From contig MQRK01173881.1 in NCBI GenBank assembly GCA_001938485.1, positions 346 through 64,345 on the forward strand: a DNA stretch of 64,000 nt, read 5' to 3'. Source of the DNA: Girardia tigrina. Its lineage: Eukaryota; Platyhelminthes; Tricladida; Dugesiidae. Both the position numbers and the translations under genes were made by a program. Shown in pieces: positions 59,816-64,000 of this stretch. Every line of letters starts with the position of its first letter. Within the stretch, counting starts at the first letter, position 1. Below the pieces are notes generated by a model. It was not told where the DNA came from. It searched no databases and saw nothing but the letters and a program-made list of their open reading frames with translations.

Positions 59816-62004
59816 GAAAATTAGTTTACCAAATGATTTTAATAGCTTGCAAATGGATGATTGTTTAATGGATTACGTAAAATTAATCGAATATTCTTAA
59901 CAAATTGATTGACACAATACCATTTCTAGACAGTCACAAATAAGCGTCTTAAATGTTGGGAAGATACAAAGTTTGTTAGGATTGCAATATTTTGGTTTAT
60001 CCATGTTGCGGGAAATATTATTAGCTATTTAGCCAAACAAATATATGTATAGACAAAATCTTTGTTTTGTCGTTATTTTATTCTTCAAACAATGTTTCAT
60101 AGCATTTCAAACTCATTTTATATGTTTTTCTCCAACTCATTTACAAAGGAAGCCTTTAGTGTTTATTTCGCTTTACTTTTGTTCCAAAATTTTAGGTTTA
60201 TTTTCAATAAATTTGATACTGATAATTATTATTGTACGTAGTAAAAATGCCAGTGCAATTGTATTGTCCATTCAATTATTAAAAAATCCAATTTAAACCC
60301 AAGTAACTGTGTTACAAACATTGCTTTTAGGATCATGAGATCTTATTAACAATGCTTCATATGATACCCTCAAAATAATTTTTAAAAAACTTGCACAGAA
60401 TTTTTAAATAATTTATACTCAAGTTACATTTAAAAGTTTTCCTATACTCATCAATATTACTCTTGCCCCCTCATATTTTATTTTATTTGAAAATATAAAA
60501 TCGATTGTGTAATTTAATTGAATTGATATTTTACGAAAACTGTAATTGAATATAAAGAATAGATTGTATTATAAAGTGAGAGAGAAACTAATTATCCAAA
60601 CATTTCTACTAGAGTTTGATCAATAATTTTAGAGAAATATTTCCCATTTTCAAATAAAAAAACAAATGTATTTGCAATAGAAGAAGCGAATTGAATCTAT
60701 CAAATTGATATTAATGGATTCATTAATAATTATTATTTTAAAAAATTATTTTTACTCATTCAACTACAGTTATAATTAGTAATAAAATTGAATAGATGGA
60801 TAATTAATCATCATATTTCTATTCTTTTCAATTTAACTTTTGATTTCGCTTGTTCTAGTGCTAATAGATTCTCGCTGGAAGATTCTCTCCGCAAACAGAA
60901 TCATTTCTCAAACGATAATCGAAATGTAATTACTCTGCAATTTTGACATAATTATAATAGAAATTTATTCTTCAATTTATTGAATCAGTTTTTGCAGATA
61001 TACCTTTTCTTTTTAAGTTTTTTTTCTTTTCCTTTGAAATAATTAATGAAAATATTCTTTCTAAATTGAAAGTAAGAAAAAGAAATTAATTCATTTCATT
61101 ATTTTTGTCAATGGTTATATTATTTTTAAATAATTTTTGTTTTTTTTGTCGTTTAATAATTATTTTATTTATTTAAATTAATTTTTTAAAGAATCGGTTT
61201 TTCAAAATATGAAAAATAAATTTTAGATTTTATTAATTATTTTAAATTATCTATAAATATTCAATTTCTTTTAAATGTTTTTTTTAATTTAAGAAATTGC
61301 ATTTAGTAGGATTTTAGTTTTTCTAAAAAAAGTTTTTTATTATTTTAAAAAAATATAAATTTCTTTGTTGTATAATATTCTAGAAAAATTTTAACAATGT
61401 AAATGAATGAAAAAATTTAAATTGAAATTATTATAAAATTAGTTTTTTTTAATTGACATAATAAATGTTTTTCTTCTTTCTGTTTGTTTTTCAAATTAGA
61501 AAATAGGAACATGTTATTAGATTATTTTTTAATTTTTTAAAATTTTTTTGAGATTTTTCGAGACACAGATAAAAAGTACTTATATTCACATTGTTCTTTG
61601 CGTACTTATGAACCTAAAATGATTTTCGGTTTTCTTGATCGAAAAGAATTGAATTAAATGTATATAAGTTAGATTGATAGATTAGACTCAAGCCTTATAA
61701 TTTGGAACCCCTAGGGAAATTCCAGGGCGACATCGTACATCATGACCGTCAACAAGCCCAAATGAAACAAAAATCATAATTTCAAGTTTGTCTCTATATA
61801 TCACTCAGATACACAATTGATTACTAATAATACAAATATTTTAATGTTTCATTTATTAATTTTTTCCCTTTTATTTAATATTTATTAATCCATGATAATA
61901 AGAAAATGTACAAAATTATCAGTAGAAAATTAAGAAAAAATAAATAGACATTTGGATATGTATGAAAACCTTTAATGGATATTTTAAGAATCATTCTTCA
62001 TAAT
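59816..62004. other. AT-rich non-coding, presumed CSRNP intron
   Basis: No exon with the CSRNP cysteine-rich domain and no named repeat. A hydrophobic frame at 60045-60296 is most likely chance. Confidence 0.45.
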
Positions 62005-63729
62005 TGTGAGGAATATTTTAAATTGTGTATGATGTGATGTGTCGATTTGAGTGTGTTCACATTGTAGTTGTGATTCTCCCACCCAGTTGGGAAATTAGTG
62101 CTTTATTGTACCTGCGATCACTGATCATTTGAACAGAATTTATATTTTTAAAATTAATGAAAATTAAATAATCTGACAAGATTTAAATTTAAAAAGTGAT
62201 AATATAGGGTAATTTCTAATATAAGTAATATTTTTCAAAAATTAAAATAAGCATGTTTAATGTTTTTATTAAAGAAGTTTATTTTTTTAGAATTTCAGAT
62301 AATTTTAAAATTATTTTTTTATAATTTTACTAATTATTTAAAAATTAAAATAATAATAAATGGTGAAATTTTTGTTCGAATAATCATTATTAAAAATTCA
62401 GAAACTGCGCTAATTATTGAGTTTTTCGGAAAGTAATTTCGTTTTTTCCGGACAGTGGATTTAACTGTTTTTCGATCCCAACTTTACGCTTAAGCCACAT
62501 AATCATTATATGTTTTGATAGGTGATATAGCAAGGCGTGTATGTGAAAAAGTTCAATTGAATTTAAGCAGTAGTTTTTGGTTGGTGCCCTTTTAAATATG
62601 GAGAGCAATAAGCAACATTTTCGTCATATTTTACTTTTTTACTGTTCAAGCCAGAAAGAAATTAACCGATATGTATGGAAAAGATGTGTTGACAATAAGC
62701 CAGTGACAGAACTGGTTTGCGTAATTTCGATCCGGCAATTTTTATGTCTAAGATGCACCACGTTCTGGAAGGCCCGTTGAAGCTGATAAAGGCAAGATAA
62801 AGGCATTAGTTGATGCGAACCAGAGATTAACAACAACTGTTTTTGACCACCTGAATTGCCTGGCTTTAACCTCGAAGTTCGATATATCGGTTCCCCATGT
62901 CCTCGTGGAGAGAAATTTGTGTCGTCGCGTTGTGGTCTGTGATTCGCTCCTCACGAAAATTATCTATTTTTAAGCGCATCATTACTGGGGACGAAAAATG
63001 AGTTGTATATAACAATGTCAAACGCAAGAGATCATGGAACAGAAAAGATGAAGCGGTAGAAAACATTTCGAAAGCCAATATCCATAAAAAAGGTGAGGCT
63101 GTCTGTTTTGTGGGATTTTAAGAGTCGTTATTTTGAGCTTTTACCGAATAACATATGAATAAATTCGGAAGTCTACTGTCATCAGCTGCACAAACTGAAT
63201 GATGTACTTCAACAGAAAAAGCCAGAATTAATCAATAGAAAAGGTGTAGTGTTCCACCAAGATAATGCGAGACTGCATACAAGTTTGGGCACTCGCTAAA
63301 AGCTTTTACAGCTTGAATAGGATACACTGCCACAGCTACCATATTCTCCACATCTGGCGCCTTTGGATTATTATTTTTTCCAGTCACTGCAAAATTTATT
63401 GGACGGTAAAACCTTTACCTCAAATGAAGATTTCAAAAATCACCTGGATCAGTTTTTTCTAGCAAAGACCAAACATTTTATAATCGTGGAATCATGCTAA
63501 TACAAGAAAGATGGCAAAAAGTGTTGGATCAGAATGGTCAATATATAATTTAAAAAAATATTTATTCATTAACCGAAGACCGTCTTTCATTTACACAAAA
63601 AAACGAAATCACTTTCCGAACAACCCAATAAAACGATGATAAATGTTGAAAGAACTTCTGAGAGTAGTGATGACTCTAATTGTAATAATAATAAATGCTT
63701 TTATAATAATTGTGTCGGTGCTCTTAACA
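62005..63729 (+). repeat. solo LTR of the main family, split by a mariner
   Basis: TGTGAGGAATATTTTAAATT (62005) to GCTCTTAACA (63729), flanked by ATAAT on both sides. Removing the mariner at 62417-63628 and one TA leaves about 511 bp, the expected LTR length. The leader frame follows the mariner, with ERTSESSDDSNC near 63650. This copy ends in the more usual CA dinucleotide. Confidence 0.9.
62417..63628 (+). mobile_element. mariner, full length but decayed
   Basis: TIRs TTGAGTTTTTCGGAAAGTAA (62417) and the complement of TTGGGTTGTTCGGAAAGTGA (ending 63628), with TA on both sides; 1212 bp. The plus-strand transposase starts at 62598 with MESNKQHFRHILLFY and shows SGRPVEADKGKIKALVDANQ, IITGDEKWVVYNNVKRKRSW, VFHQDNARLHT, a PYSPHLAPLDYYFF-like third motif and a terminal RWQKVLDQNGQYII. 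The bases encoding all three catalytic D positions are still present, though not in one frame; several frame changes and stops interrupt it. The HFRHILLFY start and TIRs differ from the mauritiana copies and suggest a mellifera- or ceramic-like lineage. Confidence 0.9.
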
Positions 63730-63734
63730 ATAAT

Positions 63735-64000
63735 TAGAAGGTAATTTGATAATTTTATTTCAGAACATGTTTCATATGAATTGAACAGTTTATGAAATCG
63801 GTTAGTTGGAAAAACTTTATTGTAAATGAAATATCAAGTTCTCTACAAAATATCTGATGTCATACATTATGTGAATCAAATAAATAAATAAAATAAAATT
63901 TATGCCACTCGAACGAAACACAAATTCTAAGATTTATTGTTCCAACAATCATTGTGCAATAGTGCAAATCCCCAATTTAATCCAGGTGAAATGTGAAGAA
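63735..64000. other. AT-rich sequence to the window end
   Basis: Nothing recognisable. It begins just after the target duplication of the last LTR. Confidence 0.5.

Noticed and set aside
60045-60296. 83-codon hydrophobic frame that looks like membrane segments
   Set aside because: Phe, Leu and Ile richness is what TTT/TTA/ATT-rich DNA gives by chance; no start context, splice sites or family motif.
1-64000. CRISPR arrays, bacterial operons, tRNA or rRNA genes
   Set aside because: No regularly spaced short repeats with unique spacers, no ribosome-binding-site-led gene chains, and no cloverleaf or rRNA-like sequence was found; the content is eukaryotic.

Overview
This window reads as repeat-filled, very AT-rich (roughly three quarters A+T by eye) DNA from an animal genome, most likely an arthropod and probably an insect. 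The reasons are the mix of elements (Mos1-like and other mariners, piggyBac-like elements, hAT, pogo-like, Ty3/Gypsy, BEL/Pao and a restriction-like-endonuclease LINE) and one recognisable host gene, a CSRNP/AXUD1-family exon. Two runs of N (16430-16479 and 38182-38930) show that it is a draft assembly.

Layout. 0-10 kb: a hAT scrap, a BEL/Pao integrase relic (minus), a comparatively GC-rich Ty3/Gypsy-like gag-protease relic (plus), a second Gypsy-like pol relic (minus), a ~71-bp tandem array that looks like micro-exons and introns on the minus strand, and a 3'-truncated LTR retroelement with gag, protease and the start of reverse transcriptase (plus). 10-23 kb: a GC-rich island, a hAT scrap, a ~56-bp minisatellite, a mauritiana-type mariner with an assembly gap, and a second 3'-truncated copy of the LTR family. 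23-35 kb: mostly featureless AT-rich DNA with a piggyBac-like transposase relic, a hammerhead-ribozyme-like motif and two solo LTRs. 35-45 kb: four minus-strand solo LTRs of the same family, invaded by a piggyBac-like MITE, a Mos1-like mariner and another LTR, then an R2/NeSL-type LINE 3' remnant. 45-53 kb: a small palindromic MITE, a pogo-like remnant, a mariner 3' half and a hAT terminus. 53.9-54.5 kb: the CSRNP/AXUD1 coding exon, the only host protein-coding sequence I can support. 55-64 kb: presumably its large downstream intron, with a foldback element carrying hammerhead-like arms, an IS630/Tc1-type relic and two more LTRs, one interrupted by a mariner.

The main unifying structure is one LTR family with ten copies whose ends I could place (7197, 16903, 32844, 33309, 35931, 38030, 39753, 44379, 58369, 62005). 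The eight solo copies have 5-bp target duplications, seven of them perfect. LTRs run from TGTGAG (or a close variant) to TTAATA/TTAACA. In the two copies that keep internal sequence, a PBS-like TGGCG follows the LTR directly, and the gag reading frame begins inside the LTR and crosses that junction. The second theme is a set of dispersed hammerhead-like motifs (27.5, 49.3, 55.0, 55.2 and 59.0 kb) of the kind known from Penelope-like elements, with no Penelope reverse transcriptase in view. All retroelement pieces here look like fossils; no element appears whole.
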